A stretch of DNA of 64,000 nucleotides from JAAYEA01 sp012689325 (GTDB lineage: Bacteria > Chloroflexota > Anaerolineae > JAAYEA01). Under the pieces are notes generated by a model. It was not told the origin of the DNA. It did no database searches and saw nothing but the letters and a program-made list of their open reading frames with translations. Shown here in pieces: positions 41,369 through 50,260 of the stretch; positions within the stretch are counted from its first letter, which is position 1, and every line of letters begins with the position of its first letter. The translations under genes were made by a program, and so were the position numbers. Location: the NCBI GenBank assembly GCA_036841525.1, contig DAITVZ010000015.1:1-64000 (forward strand), in the 5' to 3' direction.

Positions 41369-43450
41369 ATGCCCACCTATCTGACACCGGGCGTCTACTT
41401 TGAAAGGCCGCGGCAGCGCGAGCAGCTCTTGCCCCAGCGCACCGACGTGGCCGGCCTGGTCGGGCTGGCCGAGCGCGGCCCGCTGCACTCGCCCCAGCGG
41501 CTGACCGGTTGGCGCGAGTTCCAGCAGCTCTACGGCGGCTTTTTGCCCTATGCCCACCTGGCCTACGCCGTGCGCGCCTTTTTCGAGAACGGCGGCGCCG
41601 CCTGTTTCATCGTCCGCGTCGCCCACCGCGCCTCGGCCCGCCGGGCGGAGGTCATGATCCCCGACCCGTCCGGCGGTCCCGACCTCTGGGCCTGCCGCGC
41701 CATCGACGAGGGGACCTGGGGCAACGAGCTCGCCATCTCGCTGCAGGCGGCCCACCTGGGCGCCACCCGCCACGTCCCCCTGCCGGCCCTCCCGCCCGAC
41801 CGGCTCGCCGTCGCCAACATCGCCGGCCTGGAGCCGGGGAGCTGGGTGCGCCTCTCTCAACCGGGCGCCGGCCCGCCGGCGGTCCGGCGGGTGACGCAAG
41901 TGGACCCCCTACTGGGCCTGCTCACGCTTCACCCGACGCTGGCGGGAAGCGGCCTGGACCCAGCGGCGAAGGACCGCCCCATCAGCATGGAGAGCCTGGA
42001 GTTCACCCTGCTCGTCTGGCAGGAGGACCAGGTGGCCGAGCGCTTTGCCGCGCTGGCGCCGGACCCCGCCCATCCCCGCTACGCCCCCCTCGTGGTGAAC
42101 GAGGGCTCGCGGCTGATCCGGCTGGAGGCCAGCGCGCCGCCCGGCCTGCCGCCGCTCCCCTGGCGCGGGCCGCTTGCCAGCGGCGCCAATGGGCTGCGCG
42201 ACCTGGATATCTATGACCTGGTCGGCGCGCCCGAGGGCGAGCCGCCCCTGGGGCTGGCCGCCCTGGCCCGGGAGGACGAGGTGGGGCTCCTGGCCATCCC
42301 GGACCTGGCGATGCGCCCCGAGCCGCCCCCGCCGGTGAAGCGCAAGCCGCCGGCCCCCAGCGACCCCTGCGCCCTCGGCGCCCCCTGGCAGCGCTATGCC
42401 CTGGCCGGGCGCGTGGTGGATGGCGAGGCCCATCTCCCCCTTCCCGGCGTCAAGGTCAGCGACGGGCTCCGCGAAGCCGTCACCGACGCCCTGGGCCGCT
42501 TTGCGCTGGCCGACCTGCCCCCGGGCAGCCTCGACCTCCTGCTCACCCTGCCGGGGTATGCGGAGCTGGCCTGCCGGGCCACGGTGAAAGAGCCGTCGCC
42601 GCAAGACCTGGGCGACCTGGCGCTGGCGCCCATCGACCTGCCGCCGGCCCTGGACGAGGCGGATATCGCCTATGGGCAGCAGGCGATGATCGCCCAATGC
42701 GAGGCGCTGCGCGACCGCTTTGCCCTGCTGGACCCGCCGCTGACGGCGCAGGGCGAGCACCTGGACCCCAGCGGCATCCTGGCCTGGCGCGCCCGCTTCG
42801 ACACCCCCTTCGCCGCGCTCTATTACCCCTGGCTGCGGGCGCGCGACCCCCTGGCCCCCGCCGCGCCCCAGGGGCGGCTCGTCCCGCCCTCCGGCCACGT
42901 GGCCGGGGCCTATGCCGCCACGGACCTCGCCGCGGGGGTCCACCGGCCGGCCGCCAACCGGGCGCTGGCCTTTGCCGATGATGTGGCCGTCCCCGTGGAC
43001 GACGCGCTGCACGGGCTGCTCAACCCCCAGGGCGTCAACGCCATCCGGGCCTTGCCGGGGCGCGGCATCCGCATCTTGGGCGCCCGCACCCTCAGCAGCG
43101 AACCGGCCTGGCGTTATGTCAACGTTCGGCGGCTGATGAGCATGCTGGAGGAGGCGCTGCGGGATGGCCTGCAGTGGGCCGTCTTTGAGCCCAACGACGA
43201 CCAGTTGCGCCTGGGCGTGCGGCTGGGCATCAGCGCCCTGCTGGATCGCCTCTGGCGGGAGGGCGCCTTCCTGGGCGACTCGCCCGAGGCGGCCTATCGG
43301 GTGCGCTGCGACGCCGCCACCACTCCGCCCGAGGCCCAGGCCAACGGGCGCCTGATCGCCGAGATCGGCGTGGCGCCCACCGTCCCTTACGAGTTCGTCG
43401 TGCTGCGCCTGGGGCTCACGGCGGACGAGCTGCGGATTTCGGAGGTATAG
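41369..43450 (+). CDS. eCIS contractile sheath protein 2 with inserted CarboxypepD_reg domain
   Basis: This 693-residue sheath has N-terminal PTYLTPGVYFERPRQREQLLPQRTDVAGLVGLAERGP and a C-terminal sheath domain with QCEALRDRFALLDPP, AALYYPWLRARDP and ANGRLIAEIGVAPTVPYEFVVLRLGL. A proline-rich spacer (PPPPVKRKPPAPSD, near residue 315) leads to an inserted domain, YALAGRVVDGEAHLPLPGVKVSDGLREAVTDALGRFALADLPPGSLDL (about residues 340-410). That domain is of the carboxypeptidase-regulatory type. It probably projects from the sheath surface. It starts 16 nt after tube 1. Confidence 0.93.
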   Translation: MPTYLTPGVYFERPRQREQLLPQRTDVAGLVGLAERGPLHSPQRLTGWREFQQLYGGFLPYAHLAYAVRAFFENGGAACFIVRVAHRASARRAEVMIPDPSGGPDLWACRAIDEGTWGNELAISLQAAHLGATRHVPLPALPPDRLAVANIAGLEPGSWVRLSQPGAGPPAVRRVTQVDPLLGLLTLHPTLAGSGLDPAAKDRPISMESLEFTLLVWQEDQVAERFAALAPDPAHPRYAPLVVNEGSRLIRLEASAPPGLPPLPWRGPLASGANGLRDLDIYDLVGAPEGEPPLGLAALAREDEVGLLAIPDLAMRPEPPPPVKRKPPAPSDPCALGAPWQRYALAGRVVDGEAHLPLPGVKVSDGLREAVTDALGRFALADLPPGSLDLLLTLPGYAELACRATVKEPSPQDLGDLALAPIDLPPALDEADIAYGQQAMIAQCEALRDRFALLDPPLTAQGEHLDPSGILAWRARFDTPFAALYYPWLRARDPLAPAAPQGRLVPPSGHVAGAYAATDLAAGVHRPAANRALAFADDVAVPVDDALHGLLNPQGVNAIRALPGRGIRILGARTLSSEPAWRYVNVRRLMSMLEEALRDGLQWAVFEPNDDQLRLGVRLGISALLDRLWREGAFLGDSPEAAYRVRCDAATTPPEAQANGRLIAEIGVAPTVPYEFVVLRLGLTADELRISEV

Positions 43451-43453
43451 CCC

Positions 43454-43906
43454 ATGCCCGGCCGAGAAGACCCCCTGCCCGCTTTCAACTTTGTCGTTCA
43501 GCTCATCGACAGCGCCGGCGCGGCGCGGACCGTGGCGGGCTTTTCCGAATGCAGCGGGCTCGGGTCCACGCTGGAGGTGCAGGAATACCAGGAAGGCGGC
43601 GTCAACGACCGCGTGCGCAAATTCCCGACCCGCTTTACCTACGGCAACATCACCCTCAAGCGCGGGCTGGCGCTGGACCCACTGCTCTGGACGTGGCACG
43701 AGGAGCTGTTGCGCGGGCGGGCCACCCGCCGCGATGGGCTAATCCTGTTGTTGAACGAGGCGCGCCAGCCGGTGCTGGCCTGGAAGTGGGAGCGCGGGCT
43801 CCCCGTCAGGTGGTCCGGCCCGGCGCTAAACGCCCAGGCCAGCGAGGCCGCCGTGGAGACGCTCGAGATCGCCCACGAGCGGCTGCAACGGTTCCGGATC
43901 ACCTGA
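43454..43906 (+). CDS. eCIS tube protein 2 (Pvc5-like)
   Basis: This 150-residue gp19-type tube protein begins DPLPAFNFVVQLIDSAGAARTVAGFSECSGLGSTLEVQEYQEGG and contains RFTYGNITLKRGLALDP and ETLEIAHERLQRFR. Second tube subunits of eCIS usually form the layer between tube and baseplate. It starts 3 nt after the sheath stop. Confidence 0.94.
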   Translation: MPGREDPLPAFNFVVQLIDSAGAARTVAGFSECSGLGSTLEVQEYQEGGVNDRVRKFPTRFTYGNITLKRGLALDPLLWTWHEELLRGRATRRDGLILLLNEARQPVLAWKWERGLPVRWSGPALNAQASEAAVETLEIAHERLQRFRIT

Positions 43907-43919
43907 GGAGCGAGCAACC

Positions 43920-44117
43920 ATGCCCCTGGATGTGCGGATCAACGAAGTGACCACGCAGGTGAGCGTGACCGATGACGCGGCGCTGCTGAGCCCGCGGGTG
44001 CTGGAGCGGATCATCCAGGCCGTGCTGGCCCGGCTGGAGGCCAAACAGTGGGATGAGCGGCTGGCCCAGGAGGAGCGGGGCCTCGGCTCCGCCCGCCCGG
44101 AGCCGCGGCCCCAGTAG
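43920..44117 (+). CDS. DUF5908 small protein (Pvc6-like)
   Basis: This 65-residue protein begins MPLDVRINEVTTQVSVTDDAALLSPRVLERII and has a helical end. DUF5908 proteins are small members of eCIS operons found between the tube and LysM genes. Its role is not established. RBS TGAGGAGCG. Confidence 0.82.
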   Translation: MPLDVRINEVTTQVSVTDDAALLSPRVLERIIQAVLARLEAKQWDERLAQEERGLGSARPEPRPQ

Positions 44118-44139
44118 CCACAGGAGGTGAGCGGCCGCC

Positions 44140-44844
44140 ATGAGCGAAGCATACGCCCAAGCCTATTTCGAGCGCCTGGACGCCCAGGGCAAGGTGGTCA
44201 AGCGCCTGAACATCCAGTTCAACCCCGCCGAGCTGAGCATGGAAAAGGCGGCGCAGATCGCCGAGATCGCCATCCCGGGGATCGATAGCCCCATCCTGCA
44301 GTTCATCCGCGGGCAGAACGAAAAGGTCACGCTGGAGCTCTTTTTCGACACCACCGAGCAAGGGACCGGCCCCGGCGCCGCCCCGGTGACCACCCGCACC
44401 AACGAGTTCTATGCGCTGGTCAAGATGTCCGGCCGGGAGCACGCCCCGCCCCGCTGCCGCTTCGGCTGGGGCGCCGAGTTCCCCGGCCTGGTCCACCAGG
44501 CGGGCGAGGTCATCGGCGCGCGCAAGGCCTTCGATTGCGTCGTCGAGAGCATCCGGCAGAAATTCACCCTGTTCAGCCCGGAGGGCGTGCCCTTGCGGGC
44601 CACCCTGGCCGTGTCGCTCCGCGAGTACAAGTCGCTGGAAACGCAGCTCCAGCAGCTCAACCTGCAATCGGCGGACCACACCCGCGTGCACATCGTGCAG
44701 CGCGGCGAGACGCTGCCGCAGATCGCCTATATCGCTTACCAGGACCCGGCCAAGTGGCGGCTCATCGCCCAGGCCAACGGGCTCTTGCGCCCGCGGGAGC
44801 TGCAGCCGGGCATGGTCCTGGAATTGCCGCCCGAGCGGACCTGA
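44140..44844 (+). CDS. eCIS baseplate LysM protein (Pvc7-like)
   Basis: This 234-residue protein has an N-terminal CIS tube-like domain (FNPAELSMEKAAQIAEIAIPGIDSPILQFIRGQNEKVTLELFFDT) and a C-terminal LysM (HIVQRGETLPQIAYIAYQDPAKWRLIAQANGLLRPRELQPGMVLELP). It is expected to link tube, hub and baseplate. RBS CAGGAGGTGA. Four nt separate it from the hub gene. Confidence 0.93.
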   Translation: MSEAYAQAYFERLDAQGKVVKRLNIQFNPAELSMEKAAQIAEIAIPGIDSPILQFIRGQNEKVTLELFFDTTEQGTGPGAAPVTTRTNEFYALVKMSGREHAPPRCRFGWGAEFPGLVHQAGEVIGARKAFDCVVESIRQKFTLFSPEGVPLRATLAVSLREYKSLETQLQQLNLQSADHTRVHIVQRGETLPQIAYIAYQDPAKWRLIAQANGLLRPRELQPGMVLELPPERT

Positions 44845-44847
44845 GCC

Positions 44848-46029
44848 ATGACAGAACAGCCAACGCCCATCCATGCCCGACACGATTTCTACGTGCCGGC
44901 CTTTGAGCTCAAGGTCGGCGGCCGCAGCCTGGAGCGCGACGTCATCCGCGACGTGCTCTCGGTGAGCTACACCGACAGCCTGGACAAGCTGGACGCCGCC
45001 GAGATCACCCTCAACAATTGGGACGCCGACCGCCGCGCGCTCAAATACAGCGACCCGCGGACAACGCCGGTGAACCTGGACCCCGGCGCCGAGATCGAGC
45101 TCTATATGGGCTATCACGACCGGGGCGGGCTGACCCTGATGCTGCGCGGCCAGATCGTCTCGCTGGCCCCCGACTTTCCCGCCGCGGGCCAGCCGACCAT
45201 CCAGGTGCGCGCGCTGAACCAGCTCTACAAACTGCACTACAAGCAAGAGGTGCAGGTCTACACCGACAAGACCGATAGCCAGATCGCCCAGGCCGTGCTG
45301 GACCGGATCGCGCAGGAGGCCAGCGCCCCGCGCGGCGGCGGCCGCCCGGCGCTGAACCTGGAGCTGGTGACGCGCAGCGCCAACCGGAGCGAGGAGCCGC
45401 ACGGCTATATCGTCATCAACAACGACTATCCGATCATCTTTCTGATGGAGCGGGCCCGGCACAACGGCTATGACATCTTTATCGAGGAGGCGGCGGAAAA
45501 CGGCCGCGCCACCTCCAAGCTGCACTTTCACCCGCCGGACCGGGGCGCGCCCGCCGTGTACGAGCTCACCTATGGGCAGACGCTCATCAGCTTCAAGCCG
45601 GCGCTCAAGACCAAGGCCCAGGTGGCCAAGGTGACGGTGCGCGGCTGGAACCCCGCCCGGAAGCGCGAGATCGTGGGGGAGGCCACCTGGGACGACCTGG
45701 ACATCCGCGGGCTGCCCAGCGCGGAGGACATGGCCGCCGTGGATGCGGCGCTGGCCGGGTCGGAGGAGGTGGTGGCCGACGCGCCCGTCGAGTCCGAGGC
45801 GGAGGCCCGGCGGCAGGCCCAGGCCCACCTGGCGCACCTGGCCAAGGACCTGGTGAGCGGTTCGGGGAGCACCGTGGGCCTGCCCGAGCTGCGGGCCGGG
45901 CGGCCCGTCTATATCCGGGGGCTGGGCAGCCGCTTCAGCGGCCGCTACCTGGTCACCAGCAGCGCCCACACCATCGACGATTGCGGGTACCTGACCCAGT
46001 TCGAGGCCCGCATGGAGGAGCTCAAGTGA
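44848..46029 (+). CDS. eCIS spike hub protein (gpD/Pvc8-like)
   Basis: This 393-residue protein belongs to the phage late-control D group. It has YVPAFELKVGGRSLERDVIRDVLSVSYTDSLDKLDAAEITLNNWD at the start, VNLDPGAEIELYMGYHD, and LTYGQTLISFKPALKTKAQVAKVTVRGWNP. It forms the trimeric hub under the tube. The GTG of the spike gene overlaps its stop (GTGA). Confidence 0.93.
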   Translation: MTEQPTPIHARHDFYVPAFELKVGGRSLERDVIRDVLSVSYTDSLDKLDAAEITLNNWDADRRALKYSDPRTTPVNLDPGAEIELYMGYHDRGGLTLMLRGQIVSLAPDFPAAGQPTIQVRALNQLYKLHYKQEVQVYTDKTDSQIAQAVLDRIAQEASAPRGGGRPALNLELVTRSANRSEEPHGYIVINNDYPIIFLMERARHNGYDIFIEEAAENGRATSKLHFHPPDRGAPAVYELTYGQTLISFKPALKTKAQVAKVTVRGWNPARKREIVGEATWDDLDIRGLPSAEDMAAVDAALAGSEEVVADAPVESEAEARRQAQAHLAHLAKDLVSGSGSTVGLPELRAGRPVYIRGLGSRFSGRYLVTSSAHTIDDCGYLTQFEARMEELK

Positions 46030-46517
46030 GCCGCATCCCTGGCGTCGTGATCGGCCTGGTCCGCAGCCTCGATGACCCCGAGGGGCTGGGGCGCGTGCAG
46101 GTCGCCTTTCCCTGGCTGGGCGAGGGCGCGCCGGAGGGGAATTGGGCCCGCATCGCCGCGCCGCTGGCCGGGCCGGGCCGGGGCCAGCAGTTCATGCCCG
46201 AGGTGGACGACGAGGTGCTGGTGGCCTTTGAGCACGGCGAAATCCGCATGCCCTATATCCTCGGCTACCTCTGGAACGGCGTGGACCGCCCCCCGCGAGA
46301 CGACCCCCAGAAGCGGGCCATCCAGACGGTGAGCGGCCACGTGCTCGAGTTCGACGACACGACAGGGAGCGAAAAGATCACCCTGCTCTTCAAGGGCGGG
46401 ACCCCCAGCGTCACCCTGCGACAGGACGCCGTGGAGATCAAGTTCGATGGCGGGAATTATGTCAAAATCAGCGCGGCGGGCGTCGAGGTCAAGGGCGCCC
46501 AGATCCAGTTGAACTAG
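46026..46517 (+). CDS. eCIS baseplate spike protein (gpV-like)
   Basis: This 163-residue protein starts with GTG (VSRIPGVVIGLVRSLDDPEGLGRVQVAFPWLGEG). The OB-fold of phage gpV is followed by FMPEVDDEVLVAFEHGEIRMPYILGYLWNG and repeat strands forming a beta-helix (KITLLFKGGTPSVTLRQDAVEIKFDGGNYVKISAAGVEVKG). It forms the piercing spike beneath the hub. Confidence 0.94.
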   Translation: MSRIPGVVIGLVRSLDDPEGLGRVQVAFPWLGEGAPEGNWARIAAPLAGPGRGQQFMPEVDDEVLVAFEHGEIRMPYILGYLWNGVDRPPRDDPQKRAIQTVSGHVLEFDDTTGSEKITLLFKGGTPSVTLRQDAVEIKFDGGNYVKISAAGVEVKGAQIQLN

Positions 46518-46519
46518 CC

Positions 46520-47320
46520 ATGCAAATCCAAGTGAGCCCGGACTATCCCTACCCGAGCCTGTTCGTGATCAGCAGCCGGGCGAGCGGCGCCGCCGCCCCG
46601 CCCGCGCAGGCCGTCGGCGTGCTGGTCGTCAAGCAGACGGTGTGGGCCGACGGCGCCATCCCGCCCAAGGAGCAGCAACAGCCGATCCTGCTCGCCGACG
46701 CGCTGGTGGACCCGCCGGGCGCCGACGCCGCGAGCCTGGAGATCTATCTCGAGTCCGACCTGGCCGCCGATAAACCCACGCTGGACGTGGTCGCCGCGCG
46801 GAACCACCCGGCCCGCGGCTACTTTGGCCGCATCCGCATCGACCGCCAGGACGGGGCGGGGTACCAGCCCGCCGCCGGGACCGACCTGGATTGGGGCTGG
46901 CAGAGCCGGACGCAGGGGAACGACCCGCCTAGCGGCGCGGCCAACCCGCGCCCGGGCCAGGCGGGCGACGTGGCCGCCTTCGCGCCGGAGACGAGCGACC
47001 CGGCCAAGCTGCCGGTCGGGTTCGACAACGCCTTTTACAACGGCGGGCGGCTGCGCGACCTGGCCCGCCTGAAGGCCGGGGACTGGGTGCAGTTCAGCTA
47101 TTGGTATGGCGTCGGCTGGGTCGTCTGGCCGGTCGCCATCCCCGCCGGGCCGCAGTTGGCGATCACCGTGGGGGGCGCGCCCATCGACCCGCCGGTGAGC
47201 CTCGCGCTCCACGCCGATACGGTGGTCTGGGACATGACCACCTGGCGCTTTGCCATCGTTTGGCGGGCCGTCTTTCCCTGGGAAGAGCGCCTCGCCGCCG
47301 CTGTCTTGGAGGTCCATTGA
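46520..47320 (+). CDS. DUF2169-like protein, possible effector adaptor
   Basis: This 266-residue protein has features of DUF2169 (VVKQTVWADGAIPPKEQQQPILLADALV, SLEIYLESDLAADKPTLDVVAARNHP, LPVGFDNAFYNGG, VVWDMTTWRFAIVWRAVFPWEERL). In type VI secretion DUF2169 proteins lie beside PAAR-like DUF4150 genes and act as adaptors for effector loading. Here a DUF4150 gene follows directly. The start follows the spike stop by 2 nt. The assignment is by pattern and is moderately sure. Confidence 0.62.
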   Translation: MQIQVSPDYPYPSLFVISSRASGAAAPPAQAVGVLVVKQTVWADGAIPPKEQQQPILLADALVDPPGADAASLEIYLESDLAADKPTLDVVAARNHPARGYFGRIRIDRQDGAGYQPAAGTDLDWGWQSRTQGNDPPSGAANPRPGQAGDVAAFAPETSDPAKLPVGFDNAFYNGGRLRDLARLKAGDWVQFSYWYGVGWVVWPVAIPAGPQLAITVGGAPIDPPVSLALHADTVVWDMTTWRFAIVWRAVFPWEERLAAAVLEVH

Positions 47321-47321
47321 C

Positions 47322-47720
47322 ATGGGACAGCCCATCACCACCACCGCAGGGGGGATCTGCTTCGCCTTCCCCGACGTCTGCCTGACGCCCATCCCGGGCG
47401 GGGGCTCGGCGCCCGTCCCCTACCCGAATATCGGCCAGCTCAGCGGCGCCACCGGCGTGGCCAGCACGGTCCTGGCGGGCGGGAACCCCGTGGTCACCCA
47501 GGATAGCACCATCCCCACCACCACGGGCGACGAGGCCGGCTCCCTCGGCGGCGTGACCAGCGGCGCCTTCGGGCAAAAGGTCGAGTTCGCCACGTTCAGC
47601 GGCACCGTCAAGGCGGAGGGGGCGGGCGTGGTGCGCATGTTCGATACCACCCAGCAGAACAATCGCAACGCCGTGGGCCGGGTGCTGGGCGGCGTGCCCA
47701 CGGTCCTGGTAGGAGGTTGA
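47322..47720 (+). CDS. DUF4150/PAAR-like spike tip protein
   Basis: This 132-residue protein begins MGQPITTTAGGICFAFPDVCLTPIPGGGSAPVPYPNIGQLS and continues with repeating short strands (TQDSTIPTTTGDEAGSLGGVTSGAFGQKVEFATFSGTVKAEGAGVVRMFDTT). DUF4150 is a PAAR-like sharp tip placed on a gpV/VgrG spike. It starts 1 nt after the DUF2169-like gene, with GGAGG in the ribosome site. Confidence 0.85.
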   Translation: MGQPITTTAGGICFAFPDVCLTPIPGGGSAPVPYPNIGQLSGATGVASTVLAGGNPVVTQDSTIPTTTGDEAGSLGGVTSGAFGQKVEFATFSGTVKAEGAGVVRMFDTTQQNNRNAVGRVLGGVPTVLVGG

Positions 47721-47723
47721 GCG

Positions 47724-48128
47724 GTGACCCGCAACATCCTGGGCTCCGGCTGGAAATACCCCATCGCCATCGATGGCCGCGGCGGCCTGGCCCTCTCCCG
47801 CGAGGAGCAGTCCGTCGCCGAGGCCATCTGGATCATCCTCTCCACCGCCCGGGGCGAGCGGATCATGCGCCCCGAGTTCGGCTGCGGCATCCACGACTAT
47901 GTCTTTGCCCCCAACAACGCCAGCACCCGCGGCGCCATCGCCTATCAGGTCCAGCAGGCGCTGATCCGCTGGGAGCCGCGCATCGACGTCGCCGCCGTGC
48001 GCGTGGAGGACAACCCGGACCAGCCCAACCTGCTCTTGATCCACGTGGACTATGCCATCCGGGCCAATAACGCCTTTCATAACCTGGTCTATCCCTTCTT
48101 TATCCAGGAAGGGCCAACGGATCGGTAA
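47724..48128 (+). CDS. eCIS baseplate wedge protein (gp25/gpW, Pvc9-like)
   Basis: This 134-residue protein starts at GTG. It has DGRGGLALSREEQSVAEAIWIILSTARGERIMRPEFGCGIHDYVFAPNN, the standard gp25 pattern, and a C-terminal DYAIRANNAFHNLVYPF. It joins the wedge to the sheath. RBS AGGAGG. Confidence 0.95.
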   Translation: MTRNILGSGWKYPIAIDGRGGLALSREEQSVAEAIWIILSTARGERIMRPEFGCGIHDYVFAPNNASTRGAIAYQVQQALIRWEPRIDVAAVRVEDNPDQPNLLLIHVDYAIRANNAFHNLVYPFFIQEGPTDR

Positions 48129-48139
48129 GGAGCGCGCCC

Positions 48140-50260
48140 ATGCCTCTGCAACCACCGAAATTGGACGATCGCACCTTCGAGAGCCTCTTCAAGGAAGCGC
48201 GGAGCCGCATCCCGCGCTATGCGCCCGAGTGGACCAACTGGAACGACAGCGACCCGGGCATCACCCTGCTCCAGTTGCAGGCCTGGCTGGCCGAGACGAT
48301 CCTCTATCGCCTGAATCAGTTGCCCGACCTGAACTATATCAAATTCTTGCAGCTCCTGGGCGGGAGACAGGCCCCGGCGCGCCCGGCGCAGGCCGACCTG
48401 ACCTTTATCCTCAAGGACAAGGTGGACCAGCCGGAGGTCCTGATCCCGCAGCACACCGTCGTCGGCGTCTCGGCGCCCAATTTGGACCAGCCCTTGCGCT
48501 TCGAGACCGACCGCGCGCTGCGCGCCATCAGCGCCAAGCTGGCGCTGGTGGTCCGCCTGACCGAGGCGGGCGCGCGGGAGGACGTGACCGAGGACAACAA
48601 CGCCGCCGGGCGCGCCTATTGGCCTTTTGGCGAGTCGGCCAAGGAGGGCGCGGCGCTGCTGCTCGGCCTGAGCTCGACCCTCCCCTTCCCCCGCGACGAG
48701 ATCGGCCTGCAATTCTACCTGGCGGAAACAGGCCAGGCGCTGCTGGCCGCCCCCCCGGAGGCCGCGTGCGGCGCGACCGCGCCAGCGGAGCCCTGGCTGG
48801 CCTGGGAGTGCTGGGACGGCGTGGCCTGGACGGCGCTGGACCTCACTGGCGACGAGAGCTGCGGCCTGGCCCGCAGCGGCCAGGTCTATTTCAAGGTCCC
48901 CGCGCAGCTCCCCTCCGTCGAGTTCGACAAGCTCGGGCTGGGCGACTGCGCCGGGACCGAGGAGGCGCCCTGCTATTGGCTGCGCGTCTCGGTGACCCGG
49001 GAGGGCGCCTATCCGGCGGGCCAGGCGCCCCGGCTGGAGGCCGTGCTGACCAACGTCGTGCGCGCCACGGCGGCGCTGACCGCGCTGGACGAGGCCGTCG
49101 GCTCCAGCGACGGCGCGCCCAACCAGGTGATGGCGCTGCGCCATGCGCCGGTGCTGGCCGAGCCCCCGCTGGTGTTGGAGGTGGACGAGGGGAGCGGCCC
49201 CAAGGAGTGGCGGCAGGCGCCCGACTTTTACGAGACCACCCCCCACGACGAGGTCTATGTCCTGGACCGCGCCGCGGGGCGGATCACCTTTGGCGACGGG
49301 CGGCGGGGCCGCATCCCGGTGGCTGGGCAGCTCAACGTCATCGCCCGCCGCTACCGCCACGGCGGCGGCGCCGTCGGCAACGTCGGCGCGGGAACCATCA
49401 CCGAGCTGGCCACGCCGATCCCCGAGGTGGACTCGGTCACCAACCATAGGGCGGCGGTCGGCGGCGCCGACGAGGAGCCATTGGACGAGACCAAGGTGCG
49501 CGAGCCCCGGCGGCTGCTCAAGACCCGCAACCGGGCCGTCACCCTGCAAGATTTCGCCGAGCTGGCCGCCGAGACCCCCGGCGCGCTGGTGGCCCGCGCC
49601 CACGCCTACGCGTCCGCCGTCGCCGGCGGCGCCCGCCGCATCTGCGTGGTCATCGTCCCCAGCAGCGAGGGGCCCAAGCCGGTCCCCAGCGAGGAATCGC
49701 TGGAGCTGGTCTGCCGCTACCTGGACGAGCGCCGCCTGATCACGACGCAGGTGGTCGTGCGCGGACCGACCTACGTGGACCTGGACCTGGCGCTGGACGT
49801 CCGCGCGCGGGACGGCGCCGATTTGAAGGCGGTCAAGAACGCCATCGCCGCCCGGCTGGGCGCGTACCTGCACCCCCTCCAGGGGGGCGAGGAGGGGCGC
49901 GGCTGGCCCTTTGGCCGCAACGTCTATTACTCCGAGCTGGTCCGCGAGATCATGCTCGTCCCCGGCGTGCGGCGGGTGGAGAGCCTGGCGCTCCATAAGC
50001 TGCTCGCGGTCCTGGACGCCGAGCCCACCGCCGCCGAGCGAGCCGCGTTGATCCAGGCGGAAAAACTGCTCGGCGCGGGCGACCCCAGCGACGACGTGAT
50101 CGCCCTGGTGGAGCTCCCCGCCGGCGGCGGCGACCCGGTGAAGCGCTTTGGCGTGGTCGCCGTGTACGAATGCAGCGATATGCCCATCGGCGAGGGCGCG
50201 CTGATCGCCCTGCGCCACGCCGAGATTGAGATCAGCTATGACCGGTCGCAAGGAGCATGA
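48140..50260 (+). CDS. eCIS baseplate wedge protein (gpJ/Pvc11-like)
   Basis: This 706-residue protein is the large baseplate J-type subunit. N-terminal LDDRTFESLFKEARSRIPRYAPEWTNWNDSDPGITLLQLQAWLAETILYRLNQLPD is the hallmark. Later come GRRGRIPVAGQLNVIARRYRHGGGAVGNVGAGTI and FAELAAETPGALVARAHA. It includes a beta-rich insert. It overlaps the next gene by 4 bp. Confidence 0.94.
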   Translation: MPLQPPKLDDRTFESLFKEARSRIPRYAPEWTNWNDSDPGITLLQLQAWLAETILYRLNQLPDLNYIKFLQLLGGRQAPARPAQADLTFILKDKVDQPEVLIPQHTVVGVSAPNLDQPLRFETDRALRAISAKLALVVRLTEAGAREDVTEDNNAAGRAYWPFGESAKEGAALLLGLSSTLPFPRDEIGLQFYLAETGQALLAAPPEAACGATAPAEPWLAWECWDGVAWTALDLTGDESCGLARSGQVYFKVPAQLPSVEFDKLGLGDCAGTEEAPCYWLRVSVTREGAYPAGQAPRLEAVLTNVVRATAALTALDEAVGSSDGAPNQVMALRHAPVLAEPPLVLEVDEGSGPKEWRQAPDFYETTPHDEVYVLDRAAGRITFGDGRRGRIPVAGQLNVIARRYRHGGGAVGNVGAGTITELATPIPEVDSVTNHRAAVGGADEEPLDETKVREPRRLLKTRNRAVTLQDFAELAAETPGALVARAHAYASAVAGGARRICVVIVPSSEGPKPVPSEESLELVCRYLDERRLITTQVVVRGPTYVDLDLALDVRARDGADLKAVKNAIAARLGAYLHPLQGGEEGRGWPFGRNVYYSELVREIMLVPGVRRVESLALHKLLAVLDAEPTAAERAALIQAEKLLGAGDPSDDVIALVELPAGGGDPVKRFGVVAVYECSDMPIGEGALIALRHAEIEISYDRSQGA

